Shown here in pieces: positions 20,073 through 30,224 of a stretch of DNA of 64,000 bases (its first letter is position 1; every line of letters begins with the position of its first letter). The notes beneath the pieces were generated by a model. That model was given only the letters and a program-made list of their open reading frames with translations. It was not told the origin of the DNA and did no database searches. The stretch is from Frigidibacter albus. Its GTDB lineage: Bacteria; Pseudomonadota; Alphaproteobacteria; Rhodobacterales; Rhodobacteraceae. The stretch is taken from assembly GCF_009908165.1 (NCBI RefSeq), contig NZ_JAAAUC010000010.1, forward strand, positions 119,412-183,411, in the 5' to 3' direction. The translations under genes were made by a program, and so were the position numbers.

Positions 20073-21158
20073 TCAGAACGAGAGCGACATGCCGAGCGAG
20101 AACTGCTCTTGGTCGCCGTCACGGTAGGACACGTCCGAGGCGTAGCCAGCGGCCAGGATGGCGCCGCCGCCCAGGTCGTAGTTGGCGATCAGGCCGAACG
20201 AGTCGAAGCGGTCTTCCATATCGACATCAAAGCCAAGGAACTCGTTCCCGAAGTCGTACTCTTCCACGCCGTAGTTCATGTGCAGCAGCAGGGCGCCCAT
20301 TTCGTAGCCGAAGCCAACACCGTAATAGGTGATGTCATAGGCGTCGTCAAAGTCGACGACCGAGTAGTTCAGGACGGCCGAGAAGCCGTTGTCCATGCCA
20401 GCCGAAACGCTCAGGCCATAGGCGTCGAAGCCTTGCTTGCCGGAGCCGAAGGTAGCTTGCAGAAACTCGTTTGCGGTGTCGGAGAGCGCATCTTCGACTT
20501 CGTCCCGGTCCAGATCGAAGGCACCTTCGATGATGGGGGTCAGCTGGTTCACCGAGCCTTCACCGGTCTGGTAGCCAAGGCCGAAGCCCAGGGTCACGCC
20601 GCTGAATTCGGTTTTGTATTTACCGCCGAGGCCGATGATCGGATCGAAGTCGTCGCCGTCGTCGGTGTTACCATCGTCATGCTCGACCGACAGGGCAACG
20701 CCGAAGTCGCCGAAGGCGTATTCGTAGCGCAGCACTTGGTCGTCGTGACGGCCGTCGCCCAGCGAGTTGCCCGAGTAGCCAACGTGGGTCGTGCCCTCGT
20801 CGGTGATCGAGGTGCCCATCGCGGTTTCCTGCATGGCCCAGTCAGCGGCGCCATCGGTGTCACCGAGGGTCAGCTTGCCGAACGCGCCCGAGATGAACAC
20901 GGTGCCGTTGTCGCCAACCGGGTTCTGGTTCTCTTCCGACGAACCGTCGGCGTCCAGGCGGTAGGTGGCGCCGAACGACAGGCCGGTGTCGGTCTCGCCC
21001 GACATCTTGAAGTTCAGGTTGTAGCTGTTGTGGAACTGGGTTTCTTTCAGATCACCACCGGTGATCCCCATTTCAGCCGAGCCTTCGATCACGACTTCAG
21101 CGGCCGCGAAGCCTGCGAAGCCGATCAGAGCGGTGGAAGCAAGAAGAAGCTTTTTCAT
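20073..21158 (-). CDS. Porin, Rhodobacter type
   Basis: A 361-residue outer-membrane porin. The signal peptide is MKKLLLASTALIGFAGFAAA, and the mature protein begins EVVIEGSAEMGITGG. The sequence alternates in the manner of a 16-stranded barrel, is rich in Gly, Asp and aromatic residues, has acidic loops (DGNTDDGDDFD) and ends in the terminal phenylalanine SLSF used by the BAM complex. An ATG with a GAGGGAAAA ribosome binding site fixes the start. It should be a trimeric general-diffusion pore. It sits alone between a strong terminator and a 316-base upstream region, so it is probably a highly expressed single-gene unit. Confidence 0.93.
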   Translation of the reverse strand: MKKLLLASTALIGFAGFAAAEVVIEGSAEMGITGGDLKETQFHNSYNLNFKMSGETDTGLSFGATYRLDADGSSEENQNPVGDNGTVFISGAFGKLTLGDTDGAADWAMQETAMGTSITDEGTTHVGYSGNSLGDGRHDDQVLRYEYAFGDFGVALSVEHDDGNTDDGDDFDPIIGLGGKYKTEFSGVTLGFGLGYQTGEGSVNQLTPIIEGAFDLDRDEVEDALSDTANEFLQATFGSGKQGFDAYGLSVSAGMDNGFSAVLNYSVVDFDDAYDITYYGVGFGYEMGALLLHMNYGVEEYDFGNEFLGFDVDMEDRFDSFGLIANYDLGGGAILAAGYASDVSYRDGDQEQFSLGMSLSF

Positions 21159-21474
21159 CGTTTTCCCTCGTTGTCTCAAAAGGTGTGCCCATCTCAGGGG
21201 AATCCGAGTTGGGTATGCCCTTGTTTCGCCCTTCACCTGCCACATTGCAACGGAAACGGGCCGGCGCATCGGAAAGGCGGGGGTCATGGTGCAGTCTTGC
21301 CACAGTGACGCGGGGCAGCCCTGTTGCCGGCGCATGGCTGGCCCGCTGCCGCGCCCAAGGCCGCGCCCTCGCCGCGCTTGTGACGCGGCTGCATCGGGCG
21401 CGGGGGAAAAACCTTGTCGCCTTCGGGGGCATCGGCTAGACAACGGGGAAAGATAAACGGGGGCTTTCCTGAAT
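21159..21474. other. Intergenic region between divergent porin and DUF3576 genes
   Basis: 316 bases without a convincing gene. It must hold the porin promoter and leader (minus) and the promoter of the DUF3576-leuS unit (plus). I see the porin ribosome binding site, one GANTC site (GAATC at 21200-21204) and a possible plus-strand promoter at 21414. No RNA gene or large repeat is apparent. Confidence 0.6.
21414..21442 (+). promoter_or_regulatory. Possible sigma-70-type promoter for the DUF3576 gene
   Basis: TTGTCG (21414-21419) and TAGACA (21437-21442) are separated by 17 bases and lie about 33 bases before the ATG at 21475. The -35 box matches 4 of 6 consensus positions and the -10 box only 3 of 6, so this is a weak call. 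Confidence 0.25.
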
Positions 21475-21987
21475 ATGCTCGTCCAACGCAGCCTGCGCGC
21501 CGGCCTGATCACCGCCCTTCTTGCCTCTCTGGCCGCCTGCGGCCCGGGCGGGCTGCTTGGCTCGCGCGAGTCGAACACGCAGCAGCGCGCAGACCTGGCG
21601 GAGCTCGTCGACTTTGACACCGAGGACGAGATCCGCAGCAATCGCTCGTCGCTGTTCGATCTGTTCGGCAACCAGGACGACCCCAACACCACCGTCCGCG
21701 TGAACAAGTATCTGTGGCAGGCCAGCCTCGAAGTGCTGAACTTCCTGCCGATCCAGTCGGTCGATCCGTTCTCGGGCGTGATCGTCACCGGCTATGGCAC
21801 GCCTCCGGGCGGCGGGCGCGCCTACCGCGCCACCGTCTATGTGCAGGACCCGGCGCTGGACGCGCGCAGCCTGAAGCTGGCGATGGAAACCTCGGGCGGG
21901 CCGGTTGCGGCCGATACCGTCCGCGCGGTCGAGGATGCGATCCTGACCCGCGCCCGCCAGCTGCGGATCCGCGACAGCAGGCTCTGA
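21475..21987 (+). CDS. DUF3576 domain lipoprotein
   Basis: A 170-residue predicted lipoprotein. The N-terminal hydrophobic stretch ends in the lipobox LAAC at about residue 23, so a lipid-anchored form in the cell envelope is expected. The rest matches, from memory, the alphaproteobacterial DUF3576 family, with conserved [28 protein letters not shown] and [15 protein letters not shown]. Members usually stand directly before leuS, as here, with lptE after it, which hints at an envelope or LPS-related role. The function has not been established to my knowledge. Confidence 0.85.
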   Translation: MLVQRSLRAGLITALLASLAACGPGGLLGSRESNTQQRADLAELVDFDTEDEIRSNRSSLFDLFGNQDDPNTTVRVNKYLWQASLEVLNFLPIQSVDPFSGVIVTGYGTPPGGGRAYRATVYVQDPALDARSLKLAMETSGGPVAADTVRAVEDAILTRARQLRIRDSRL

Positions 21988-22050
21988 GTCCGACAGGGCA
22001 ATTATCGGGGTTCGCCGCAGCATCTGGATTCCTCTGCGCCGCAGAGTATA

Positions 22051-22076
22051 AACGCCGGGCCGCTCCGCCCGGCGTT
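22051..22076 (+). terminator. Hairpin in the leuS leader
   Basis: AACGCCGGGC (22051-22060) and GCCCGGCGTT (22067-22076) form a perfect 10-bp stem with a 6-base loop. It ends 5 bases before the leuS ribosome binding site and has no U-tract. It could end some DUF3576 transcripts, stabilise processed ends, or affect leuS translation. Confidence 0.5.
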
Positions 22077-22097
22077 CGCATGGAAGGACTACTCTAT

Positions 22098-24749
22098 ATG
22101 TCGCGCTATGATCCCGCCGTCACCGAACCGAAATGGCAGGGCGCCTGGGACGAGGCCGGGGTATTCACCGCGCGGCGCGATCCGGCCAAGCCGAAGTATT
22201 ACGTGCTGGAGATGTTCCCCTATCCCTCGGGGCGCATCCATATGGGCCATGTGCGCAACTACACGATGGGCGACGTGATAGCGCGCTACAAGGCCAGCTG
22301 CGGGTTCTCGGTGCTGCACCCGATGGGCTGGGATGCGTTCGGGATGCCTGCCGAGAACGCCGCCATCGAACGCGGCGGCCATCCGAAGGACTGGACCTAC
22401 GGCAATATCGCCGACATGCGCGCGCAGATGAAGCCGCTGGGGCTGTCCATCGACTGGAGCCGCGAGTTCGCCACCTGCGACCCCGAGTACTACGGCCAGC
22501 AGCAGGCGATGTTCATCGACATGCTGGACAAGGGCCTCGTCTATCGCAAGTCGGCGCAGGTGAACTGGGATCCGGTCGACATGACGGTTCTGGCGAATGA
22601 ACAGGTGATCGACGGGCGCGGCTGGCGGTCTGGCGCGCTGGTCGAGCGGAAAGAGCTGACGCAGTGGTTCTTCCGCATTTCCGACTTCGCGGGCGATCTG
22701 CTGGAGGCGCTGGACGGGCTGGAGAACTGGCCCGAGAAGGTGCGGCTGATGCAGGCCAACTGGATCGGCAAGTCGCGCGGGCTGCAATTCGCGTTCTCGA
22801 CCGTGGAGGCCCCGGAAGGGTTCGACCGGCTGGAGGTTTACACCACCCGGCCCGACACGCTGATGGGCGCCAGCTTTGCCGCGATCAGCCCCGACCATCC
22901 GCTGGCCAAGCATCTGGAACGGCATGACCCGGCGGTGGCGGAGTTCGTGGCGGAATGCCGGCGCATCGGCACCAGCGAAGAGGCGCTGGAGAAGGCGGAA
23001 AAGCGCGGGCTGGATACCGGCATCAAGGTGCGGCACCCGTTCGATACCGCGTGGGAGCTGCCGGTCTACATCGCCAACTTCGTGCTGATGGACTACGGCA
23101 CCGGCGCGATCTTCGGCTGCCCGGCGCATGATCAGCGGGACTTGGATTTTGCTCGGAAGTATAACCTGCCAGTCCCTCAGGTTTTCCGGATCCCTGAAGC
23201 AAGTCATGAACATGACTTGCCGGATAGCGAGTTTGATAAATCCAGCTGGGTAGAGATCGAAGACCGCGGGGACTGGGGTGATGAGCGGCCGACCTACAGG
23301 CTTCACCAGCGAATTGTTAACGTCGCATTCGCCCCACCCAAATCCGAGGAAGTTGAGTACATCCGCGGCTTCGCTGGCGAGGCGGTGCAGACCGGCGAGG
23401 CGGCGGTGGCCACTGCCATCGACTTCTGCGAGGCGAATGGCGTTGGCCGCGGCGTGACCAACTACCGCCTGCGCGACTGGGGCCTGTCGCGGCAGCGCTA
23501 CTGGGGCTGCCCGATCCCGGTGGTGCATTGCGCCACCTGCGGCGTGGTGCCCGAGAAGAAGGAAAACCTGCCGATCACGCTCCCCGAGGATGTCAGCTTC
23601 GACAAACCCGGCAACCCGCTGGACCGGCACCCGACCTGGACCAAGGCCACCTGCCCGACCTGCGGCGGCGAGGCCCGGCGCGAGACCGACACGATGGATA
23701 CCTTCGTGGATTCCAGCTGGTACTACGCCCGCTTCACCGCGCCGCGGGCGACCACGCCGACCTCTGCCGAGGATGCCGACTACTGGATGAACGTCGACCA
23801 GTATATCGGCGGCATCGAGCACGCGATCCTGCACCTGCTCTATTCCCGCTTCTTCGCGCGGGCGATGCACGCGACCGGGCACCTCCCCGCCAAGGCCATC
23901 GAGCCGTTCAATGCGCTGTTCACGCAGGGCATGGTGACGCATGAGATCTACAAGACCACCGACGCGGCGGGGCGGCCAGTCTATCACCTGCCCGAGGACG
24001 TCGAGGGCAGCACAGTCAAGGCGACCGGCGAGGCGGTAGAGATCATCCCCTCGGCCAAGATGTCCAAATCCAAGAAGAACGTCGTCGATCCGGTGAACAT
24101 CATCACCGCCTTCGGCGCCGATACGGCGCGCTGGTTCGTGATGTCGGACAGCCCGCCGGAGCGGGATGTGGAATGGACGGCCTCTGGCGCCGATGCGGCC
24201 TTCCGTTTCCTCGGCCGGGTCTGGCGACTGGCGGATGACATCGCAGCCTCGACCGCGCCGGAAAACGCCGCCGAAGATGCCGCGCTGATCCGTGCCACCC
24301 ACCGCGCGATTGCCGATGTGACGGCGGGGATCGAGGGCTTTGCCTTCAACACCTCTGTCGCCAAGCTCTATGCCTTTGCCAACACCCTGTCGAAATCGCA
24401 GGCCGGCGCCGCCGCCAAGCGCGAGGCGATGGGGGTGATGGCGCAGCTGCTGTCGCCGATGGTGCCGCATCTGGCCGAAGAGGTCTGGTCGATGCTGGGC
24501 GGCGAGGGGCTGGTGGCGCAGGCGCGCTGGCCCGAGGCCGACCCGGCGATGCTGGTCGAGGACTCGGTGACGCTGCCGATCCAGATCAACGGCAAGCGGC
24601 GGGCGGAAATCACCGTGCCACGCGACATGCCCGCGGCAGAGGTTGAAAAGCTGGTGCTGGAGGTGGATGATGTGGTCAGGTTTCTGGCCGGGCAGCCGGT
24701 GAAGAAGCTGATCGTCGTTCCGGGGCGCATCGTCAATGTCGTCATCTGA
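22098..24749 (+). CDS. leuS: Leucyl-tRNA synthetase
   Basis: An 883-residue class I synthetase that charges tRNA-Leu. The HIGH motif is [15 protein letters not shown]. The CP1 editing domain includes [12 protein letters not shown] and the aspartate-bearing [12 protein letters not shown]. The catalytic core resumes at [20 protein letters not shown], and the KMSKS loop is [12 protein letters not shown]. The ATG at 22098 is chosen because GGAAGGA lies 9 bases upstream. Oddly, about residues 355-415 (bases 23161-23345) are lower in GC (about 55% by hand count). They do not read like the usual family stretch that contains a DEAY-type motif. The surrounding motifs are intact and the frame is open. 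The stop overlaps lptE by 14 bases. Confidence 0.96.
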   Translation: MSRYDPAVTEPKWQGAWDEAGVFTARRDPAKPKYYVLEMFPYPSGRIHMGHVRNYTMGDVIARYKASCGFSVLHPMGWDAFGMPAENAAIERGGHPKDWTYGNIADMRAQMKPLGLSIDWSREFATCDPEYYGQQQAMFIDMLDKGLVYRKSAQVNWDPVDMTVLANEQVIDGRGWRSGALVERKELTQWFFRISDFAGDLLEALDGLENWPEKVRLMQANWIGKSRGLQFAFSTVEAPEGFDRLEVYTTRPDTLMGASFAAISPDHPLAKHLERHDPAVAEFVAECRRIGTSEEALEKAEKRGLDTGIKVRHPFDTAWELPVYIANFVLMDYGTGAIFGCPAHDQRDLDFARKYNLPVPQVFRIPEASHEHDLPDSEFDKSSWVEIEDRGDWGDERPTYRLHQRIVNVAFAPPKSEEVEYIRGFAGEAVQTGEAAVATAIDFCEANGVGRGVTNYRLRDWGLSRQRYWGCPIPVVHCATCGVVPEKKENLPITLPEDVSFDKPGNPLDRHPTWTKATCPTCGGEARRETDTMDTFVDSSWYYARFTAPRATTPTSAEDADYWMNVDQYIGGIEHAILHLLYSRFFARAMHATGHLPAKAIEPFNALFTQGMVTHEIYKTTDAAGRPVYHLPEDVEGSTVKATGEAVEIIPSAKMSKSKKNVVDPVNIITAFGADTARWFVMSDSPPERDVEWTASGADAAFRFLGRVWRLADDIAASTAPENAAEDAALIRATHRAIADVTAGIEGFAFNTSVAKLYAFANTLSKSQAGAAAKREAMGVMAQLLSPMVPHLAEEVWSMLGGEGLVAQARWPEADPAMLVEDSVTLPIQINGKRRAEITVPRDMPAAEVEKLVLEVDDVVRFLAGQPVKKLIVVPGRIVNVVI

Positions 24750-25245
24750 TCCGTCATCCGGCCGCCGCGCCTTTCTGGCGCTGCTGGTCCCGGCCCTTGC
24801 GGCCGCCTGCGGCTTCACGCCGGTCTATGGCACCGGCGGGCCCGCGCGCGCGCTGCTGAACCGGGTGCGGATCGAAGACCCGACCGACAAGAACGCCTTC
24901 GACCTGGTGGAACGGCTGGAAGAGCGGCTCGGCCGCCCGCAGAACGTGGCCTTCCGCCTGAGCTATGGCATCACCACGCAAAGCCGCGGGCTGGGGATCA
25001 CCCCCGACAACTCCACCACCCGCTACAATATCGACGGCGTCGCGACCTACCTGCTCAGCGATGCCGAGACCGGCACGCCGCTGGCGCAGGGCGATGTCAC
25101 CACCTTCGTGTCCTATTCCGCCTCCGGCTCTACCGTGGCGACGGATGCCGCCGAGGAAGACGCCTATGAGCGGCTGATGCGGCTGCTGGCCGACCAGATC
25201 GTCAGCGAGCTGATCGCCTCTTCCGCAGGCTGGAACGTGCCGTGA
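24736..25245 (+). CDS. lptE: LPS assembly lipoprotein LptE
   Basis: A 169-residue lipoprotein with the signal [15 protein letters not shown] (lipobox LAAAC) followed by [12 protein letters not shown], the usual start of mature alphaproteobacterial LptE. LptE plugs the LptD barrel and helps insert LPS in the outer membrane. The gene overlaps leuS by 14 bases and holA by 4, and the order leuS-lptE-holA is widely conserved, which supports the call more than the divergent sequence alone. Confidence 0.88.
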   Translation: MSSSDPSSGRRAFLALLVPALAAACGFTPVYGTGGPARALLNRVRIEDPTDKNAFDLVERLEERLGRPQNVAFRLSYGITTQSRGLGITPDNSTTRYNIDGVATYLLSDAETGTPLAQGDVTTFVSYSASGSTVATDAAEEDAYERLMRLLADQIVSELIASSAGWNVP

Positions 25246-26264
25246 AGCTGACCGGCACGGCGGCAGTGCGCTACTTCGCGCGGCCGGATGCGTCGCGGGC
25301 GGGGCTGTTGATCTTCGGTGCCGACGGGATGCGGGTGGCGTTGCGCCGGCAAGAGGTGATCGCCGCGATGATCGGCCCCGAGGGCGAGGCAGAGATGCGG
25401 CTGGCACGCATTCCGGCGGGCGATCTGCGCCGCGATCCCGCCGCGCTGCAAGATGCGGTCAAGGCGCAAGGGTTTTTCCCGGGGCCGCGGGTGGCGTTTC
25501 TGGAGGATGCCAGCGACGGGCTGGCCCCGGTGGTGCAGGCAACCATGGCCGACTGGCGCCCCGGCGACGCGGCCATCGTGGTGACGGCGGGGAACCTGAC
25601 GGCCAAGTCGGCGCTGCGCAAGATCTTTGAAGATCACGCGAATGCCTATGCCATCGGCATCTATGACGACCCGCCAAGCCGCGAGGAAATCGAGGAGACC
25701 CTGCGCAAATCGGGGCTTGGCGAGATCGACCGCGAGGCGATGACCGACCTGCTGGCGCTGGCCAAGGACCTCGACCCCGGCGATTTTCGCCAGACGGTGG
25801 AGAAGATCGCGCTCTACAAGTATGGCGACGCGACGGCCCTCACCCCCGCCGATGTCGATGCCTGCGCGCCAGCCACCATCGAGGCCGAGGTCGATGACCT
25901 CTTGTCCATCGTCGCCGAAAGCCGCACCGGAGAGCTTGGCCCGATGATGCGGCGGCTGGAGGGGCAGGGGGTGAACCCGGTGACTTTGTGCATCGCCACG
26001 CTGCGCCATTTCCGGGCGCTCCACGCCGCCAGCGCCGATCCGGGCGGGCCGGCCGCCGGCATCGCCCGGATGCGCCCGCCGATCTTCGGCCCGCGGCGCG
26101 ACCGGATGCTGCGGCAGGCGCAGAACTGGGGGATGGAGCGGCTGGAACAGGCGCTGTCCACCATCGTGGAGACCGACCTGACCCTGCGGTCCACCAGCCG
26201 CGCCCCGGCGATGGCGGTGATGGAACGGGCGCTGATCCGGCTGGCGATGATGAACCGGCGCTGA
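25242..26264 (+). CDS. holA: DNA polymerase III subunit delta
   Basis: A 340-residue clamp-loader delta subunit, which opens the beta clamp for the replicative polymerase. It shows the AAA+-like but non-ATPase fold of the family: an N-terminal GLLIFGADGMRVALRRQEVI, then FPGPRVAFLEDASDG, and the C-terminal collar helices with NPVTLCIATLRHFRALHAA. The GTG start overlaps the lptE stop (GTGA). Position after leuS-lptE is the standard location. Confidence 0.92.
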   Translation: MKLTGTAAVRYFARPDASRAGLLIFGADGMRVALRRQEVIAAMIGPEGEAEMRLARIPAGDLRRDPAALQDAVKAQGFFPGPRVAFLEDASDGLAPVVQATMADWRPGDAAIVVTAGNLTAKSALRKIFEDHANAYAIGIYDDPPSREEIEETLRKSGLGEIDREAMTDLLALAKDLDPGDFRQTVEKIALYKYGDATALTPADVDACAPATIEAEVDDLLSIVAESRTGELGPMMRRLEGQGVNPVTLCIATLRHFRALHAASADPGGPAAGIARMRPPIFGPRRDRMLRQAQNWGMERLEQALSTIVETDLTLRSTSRAPAMAVMERALIRLAMMNRR

Positions 26265-26390
26265 GCCATAGGCGCAAGGCCGCCGATGCGGCAGCTTGGC
26301 GGGAACCTGCCGCTTTTCGCGAAGCCCCCCGCTTGCTATCGTCCCGCGCGAAAGGGCCGCAAAGGCCTGACGGGACAGGGGAACGGGGAC

Positions 26391-26864
26391 ATGTCAGGAC
26401 TTCACCGTGTGGCGCTTGCCGGAATGTCGGCATTGGTGATCGCGCTGGCCGGCTGCGCCACCAAGCAAGAAGAGGTCACGCGGTCCGCAACGCCGACCTA
26501 CGCCGCCGCCTCGCCGGAACTGGTCGCGCTGGTCGACCGCTATGCCCGCGAATATGAGGTGCCGCCGGCGCTGGTTCACCGGGTGGTGCAGCGCGAGAGC
26601 AGCTACAATCCCGGAGCGCGGAACGGGCCCTATTACGGGCTGATGCAGATCCTGCCGCAGACCGCCTCGACCATGGGCTTTCGCGGCGAACCGACGGATC
26701 TGCTGAACCCCGAGACCAACCTGAAATACGCAGTGAAATATCTGCGCGGGGCGTGGATGGTGTCGGATGGCAGCCATGACGCGGCTGTCGGCTGGTATTC
26801 GCGCGGGTATTACTACGAGGCGAAGCGGCGCGGGATGCTGGAGGCGACCGGGCTGCGCGGCTGA
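26391..26864 (+). CDS. Small lytic transglycosylase lipoprotein
   Basis: A 157-residue lipoprotein. The signal ends in the lipobox LAGC (residue about 22), and a compact SLT domain follows. It has the catalytic glutamate in [14 protein letters not shown] and the conserved [16 protein letters not shown] and [15 protein letters not shown]. Such enzymes cleave the glycan strand to 1,6-anhydromuramyl products during wall remodelling or at secretion-system assembly sites. The start at 26391 follows a GGGGAACGGGGAC stretch. It is 126 bases after holA and may have its own promoter. Confidence 0.9.
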   Translation: MSGLHRVALAGMSALVIALAGCATKQEEVTRSATPTYAAASPELVALVDRYAREYEVPPALVHRVVQRESSYNPGARNGPYYGLMQILPQTASTMGFRGEPTDLLNPETNLKYAVKYLRGAWMVSDGSHDAAVGWYSRGYYYEAKRRGMLEATGLRG

Positions 26865-26916
26865 GGGTTTTTTCCGCGGCGCGGCACCCTACATGGAAGG
26901 GGAAAGGATCCCCTCC

Positions 26917-27930
26917 ATGACCCAGACCCAGATTCCCTATTCGATGCTTGACCTTGCGCCCGTGCCCGAGGGCGCGACGGTGGCCGAGGCGCTGGCCAAT
27001 GTGCGCGACCTTGCGATCCATGCCGAGGCGCTTGGCTACAAGCGCTTCTGGCTGGCTGAGCACCACAACATGACCGGCATCGCCAGTGCGGCGACGGCGG
27101 TGCTGATCGGCCATGTGGCTGGCGCGACACGGGAAATCCGCGTCGGCTCGGGCGGGATCATGCTGCCGAACCACGCGCCGCTACAGGTGGCCGAGGCGTT
27201 CGGCACGCTGGCGGAGCTTTATCCCGGACGGATCGATCTGGGGCTGGGGCGGGCGCCGGGGACCGATGGCGCGACGATGCAGGCGCTACGCCGGGGCATG
27301 TCGCAAGAGGACCAGTTTCCCGCCGATGTCGTTGAATTGATTGGCTATATGGCGGGACCGAAGCCGCGGGCGCAAATCGTCGCGGTGCCAGGGATGGGCA
27401 CAAGGGTGCCGGTCTGGATCCTGGGTTCCTCGCTCTATGGCGCGCAGCTGGCGGCCTATATGGGGCTGCCCTATGCCTTTGCCAGCCATTTCGCGCCCGC
27501 CGCGCTGGAGCAGGCGGCAGATGTCTACCGCCGCACGTTCCGGCCTTCGGAGCATCTGTCCAAACCGCATTTCATGATGGCAATCAATGTCTTCGCCGGG
27601 GAAGATGATGCGGAGGGCACCTATCTGCGCTCTTCCATGGTGCAGGCCTTTGCCAATCTGCGCACCGGAAAGCCGGGGCCCCTGCCGCGGCCGGTGGAGG
27701 ATGTGGGGGCGGTGCTGCCCCGGCACATCGTGGCGGCGGTGCAGGAGGCGCTGTCGGTCACCGCTGTGGGCGGGCCGGAGACGGTGCGGGCGCAACTGGC
27801 GTCGCTGATCGCGCGGCATCGGCCGGATGAGGTGATCCTGACCAGCCAGATCCATGACCATGGCAAGCGGAAGCGGTCGTTCGAGATCGCGGCAGGGGCG
27901 ATGGCCGAAATGGGGAAACTGGCCGCCTGA
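26917..27930 (+). CDS. LLM class flavin-dependent oxidoreductase (MsnO8-like)
   Basis: A 337-residue luciferase-like monooxygenase of the short, luxA/luxB-like bacterial group. It shows [37 protein letters not shown], the strand [16 protein letters not shown] and [14 protein letters not shown]. The family uses reduced flavin; the physiological substrate is unknown. The start at 26917 is preferred because GGAAAGGA precedes it; an upstream in-frame ATG at 26893 would add eight residues. It is convergent with the flavoprotein at 28003, with a shared hairpin between. Confidence 0.9.
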   Translation: MTQTQIPYSMLDLAPVPEGATVAEALANVRDLAIHAEALGYKRFWLAEHHNMTGIASAATAVLIGHVAGATREIRVGSGGIMLPNHAPLQVAEAFGTLAELYPGRIDLGLGRAPGTDGATMQALRRGMSQEDQFPADVVELIGYMAGPKPRAQIVAVPGMGTRVPVWILGSSLYGAQLAAYMGLPYAFASHFAPAALEQAADVYRRTFRPSEHLSKPHFMMAINVFAGEDDAEGTYLRSSMVQAFANLRTGKPGPLPRPVEDVGAVLPRHIVAAVQEALSVTAVGGPETVRAQLASLIARHRPDEVILTSQIHDHGKRKRSFEIAAGAMAEMGKLAA

Positions 27931-27947
27931 GGGGCATACAGAACCGA

Positions 27948-27986
27948 TGCAGAAACCATGCATATGTCATGCGCATGATTTCTGCA
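27948..27986. terminator. Bidirectional terminator-like inverted repeat
   Basis: TGCAGAAA (27948-27955) pairs with TTTCTGCA (27979-27986). The intervening AT-rich bases include further ATGCAT/ATGCGCAT pairing. It stands midway between two convergent genes and could stop transcription from either side. Confidence 0.55.
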
Positions 27987-28002
27987 GCCGCCTTGGCCCC
28001 AT

Positions 28003-29169
28003 CTACCCCTTGGCGGCGGCAGCACGGCCTGCATGCAGCCCCGTCGCAAGGCAGGCCGTGAGCAGGTAGCCGCCCGTCGGGGCCTCCCAATCCAGCATCT
28101 CGCCGCAGGCGAACACGCCGGGGAGGGCTTGCAGCTCCAGCCCGTCCGTCAGTGCCGCGCGGGGGATGCCGCCGGCAGTGGAGATCGCCTCGGCGATCGG
28201 GCGGGGGCCGGTATGGCGGACCGGCAGCGCCTTGATGACCCGCGCAAGCCGGGCCGGATCGGACGGCAGCGGGCGGGCCCATTCCTGCAGCAACGCGATC
28301 TTGACCGGATCGAGCCGCACCGACTTGCGCAGCCAGTTCGCCACCGTGTCCTTGCCCCGCGGGCGGGCGAGGCGGCCCGCCACCTCGGCGAGGCTGCGGG
28401 TGGGCGCAAGGTCGAGCGTCAGGGCCGCGCCGTCGCGCATGGCGGCGGAGACGGCATAGACGCCGCCGCCCTCGATGCCGCGGGCAGAGATGACAAACTC
28501 GCCGCGCTCGCGCTGGTCGCCGGCCAGCAGCGCGACGTCCTTGACCGGGGTGCCGAAGAGCGGCGGCATCTTGTCGGACCAGTCCACGCGAAACCCCATG
28601 TTGGCAGGGCGGAACGGGGCGACGGGAACCCCCTGCCCTTCGAGCCACGGCACCCATGCGGCATCGGAGCCGAGGCGCGGCCAGCTGGCGCCGCCGAGGG
28701 CCAGGACGGTGACGGCGGGGCGTTCGAGGCGGGGGCCACCCGGCGTGTCGAAGCCCAGCGCACCATCCTGCCAGCCGGTCCAGCGCCAGCGGGTGTGCAG
28801 CACCGCGCCGCTGGCTTCCAGCCGCCGCAGCCAGGCGCGCAGCAGCGGCGAGGCCTTCATCGCCTGCGGGAAGACCCGGCCCGAGGAGCCGGTGAACACG
28901 TCCTGACCAAGACCGCGGCACCAGTCCTGCACCTCGGCCGGGCCGAAACCGGCGAGGATGGGGGCGAGCCAGGCGGCGCTGTAGTGGCTGGCGAACCCTT
29001 CGGCGGGGTCGTCATGGGTGATGTTCAGCCCGGACTTCCCGGCCATCAGCAGCTTGCGCGCGGGGGAGGGTTTCGCCTCGGCAATGACAACCCGGCGCCC
29101 GGCCGCGGCCAGCGCCTCGGCTGCCATCAGGCCGGCAGGACCGGCCCCGATCACCAGCGCATCGGTCAT
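28003..29169 (-). CDS. NAD(P)/FAD-dependent oxidoreductase, HI0933/YhiN type
   Basis: A 388-residue flavoprotein of the HI0933 family. The N-terminal FAD motif is GAGPAGLMAAEALAAAG, followed by KLLMAGKSGLNITHD with the KxxxSGxGxxN-like signature. The C-terminal FAD-contact stretch is GVFACGEMLDWEAPTGGYLL. The inserted middle domain is typical. No physiological reaction is firmly established for the family. The gene faces the HNH gene across 93 bases (divergent) and is convergent with the luciferase-like gene. Confidence 0.9.
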   Translation of the reverse strand: MTDALVIGAGPAGLMAAEALAAAGRRVVIAEAKPSPARKLLMAGKSGLNITHDDPAEGFASHYSAAWLAPILAGFGPAEVQDWCRGLGQDVFTGSSGRVFPQAMKASPLLRAWLRRLEASGAVLHTRWRWTGWQDGALGFDTPGGPRLERPAVTVLALGGASWPRLGSDAAWVPWLEGQGVPVAPFRPANMGFRVDWSDKMPPLFGTPVKDVALLAGDQRERGEFVISARGIEGGGVYAVSAAMRDGAALTLDLAPTRSLAEVAGRLARPRGKDTVANWLRKSVRLDPVKIALLQEWARPLPSDPARLARVIKALPVRHTGPRPIAEAISTAGGIPRAALTDGLELQALPGVFACGEMLDWEAPTGGYLLTACLATGLHAGRAAAAKG

Positions 29170-29262
29170 TGCTTTCCCCTTGCCAAGCGGCGGCTATATC
29201 CTCCCTGTGGCATCGAAGGCCGCCACGAGCAAGAGGGCCGGGCAAGCGGGGTTGGGGGCGAT

Positions 29263-29613
29263 ATGGCGCGCAAGACATGGGTCGAGGATGAGGACGAGGC
29301 GGAGCTGGCAGGGCCAGACCCCGTGTGCGCGCTGTGCCTGCGGCCGATTCCGGCGGACGTGCCGCAAAGCATGCATCACCTGATCCCCAAGCTGAAGGGC
29401 GGGCGGAACGGGCCGACGGTGCTGCTGCATGACATCTGCCACAAGGAGATCCATGCCACGTTGAAAGAGAGCGAGCTGGCGCGGAATTTCTCGACGCCAG
29501 AGGCGCTGCGCGAACATCCGCGGTTGCAGAAATTCGCGGAATGGGTGGCGAAGCGGCCGCCGGAGTTCCTGTCGAAAGTGCCGGGGCCGCCGGGGCGGCG
29601 CCGGAAGGACTAG
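29263..29613 (+). CDS. Small HNH endonuclease-like protein
   Basis: A 116-residue protein with an HNH-type core. A Cys pair CALC lies near residue 22, the first catalytic His pair is in SMHHLIPKLKGG, the Asn is in GGRNGPTVLLHD, and the last His is in CHKEIHATL. This compact HNH arrangement is found in many alphaproteobacteria as a stand-alone gene. The family hydrolyses or nicks DNA through a single metal ion, but the cellular role is unknown. The stop overlaps the convergent enoyl-CoA hydratase gene by 4 bases. Confidence 0.8.
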   Translation: MARKTWVEDEDEAELAGPDPVCALCLRPIPADVPQSMHHLIPKLKGGRNGPTVLLHDICHKEIHATLKESELARNFSTPEALREHPRLQKFAEWVAKRPPEFLSKVPGPPGRRRKD

Positions 29614-30224
29614 GGCACCAGCGCCTTGATCCCCGCGACATGCTCGGGGCTGGCGCCGCGGGCATCGGCTGAAAGCGCCGCCACCGTCTCCATCAGCTCC
29701 GCCCCGGGCACCATCCGGTCGATCAGGCCCCAGGCCAGCGCCTCGGCGGTGTCGATCCTCGCGCCGGCCATCAGGATCAACTTGGCGCGGGAGGGGCCGA
29801 CCAGCGCGGCAAGGCGCCGCGGGTCGGACGGCTGAGGCAGGAAGCCGAGCTTCATCACCGGGTAGAAGAACTTGGCCCCCTCGGCTGCGATGCGGATGTC
29901 GCAGGCCAGCGCCATGCCCATCGCGCCGCCGGCAAGGGTGCCGTTCAGCGCGGCGATGGTCAGGCAGGGCAGGCTGGCGATTCGGCCCGACAGACGTTCC
30001 CAGACCGGGCTGGTGGCGAGGCCGGCGCGGGCCTCATCAAGATCGGCCCCGGCAGAGAAGACCTTGCCGGCGCCGGTCAGCACCAGAACGCGGGCGCCCT
30101 GGGCTGCGGCATCGGCGGCGATCCGCTCCAGCTCTTCCAGCATCGCGGCGGTCAGCGAATTGGCCTTGTCCGGCCTGTTGATCGTTGCGGTCCACACGCC
30201 GCCATCACAATCGAGTGCAATCAT
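29610..30224 (-). CDS. Enoyl-CoA hydratase/isomerase family protein
   Basis: A short crotonase-fold protein of 204 residues (typical members are about 260). It keeps TINRPDKANSLTAAM, the oxyanion-hole strand FSAGADLDEA and the second one, LAGGAMGMALACDIRIA. The C-terminal helices are abbreviated. The ATG at 30224 has a GGAGAGAG ribosome binding site and matches the family start, so the upstream ten codons were dropped. A hydratase or isomerase acting on acyl-CoA is expected, but the residues that fix the reaction are not decisive. Confidence 0.87.
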   Translation of the reverse strand: MIALDCDGGVWTATINRPDKANSLTAAMLEELERIAADAAAQGARVLVLTGAGKVFSAGADLDEARAGLATSPVWERLSGRIASLPCLTIAALNGTLAGGAMGMALACDIRIAAEGAKFFYPVMKLGFLPQPSDPRRLAALVGPSRAKLILMAGARIDTAEALAWGLIDRMVPGAELMETVAALSADARGASPEHVAGIKALVP

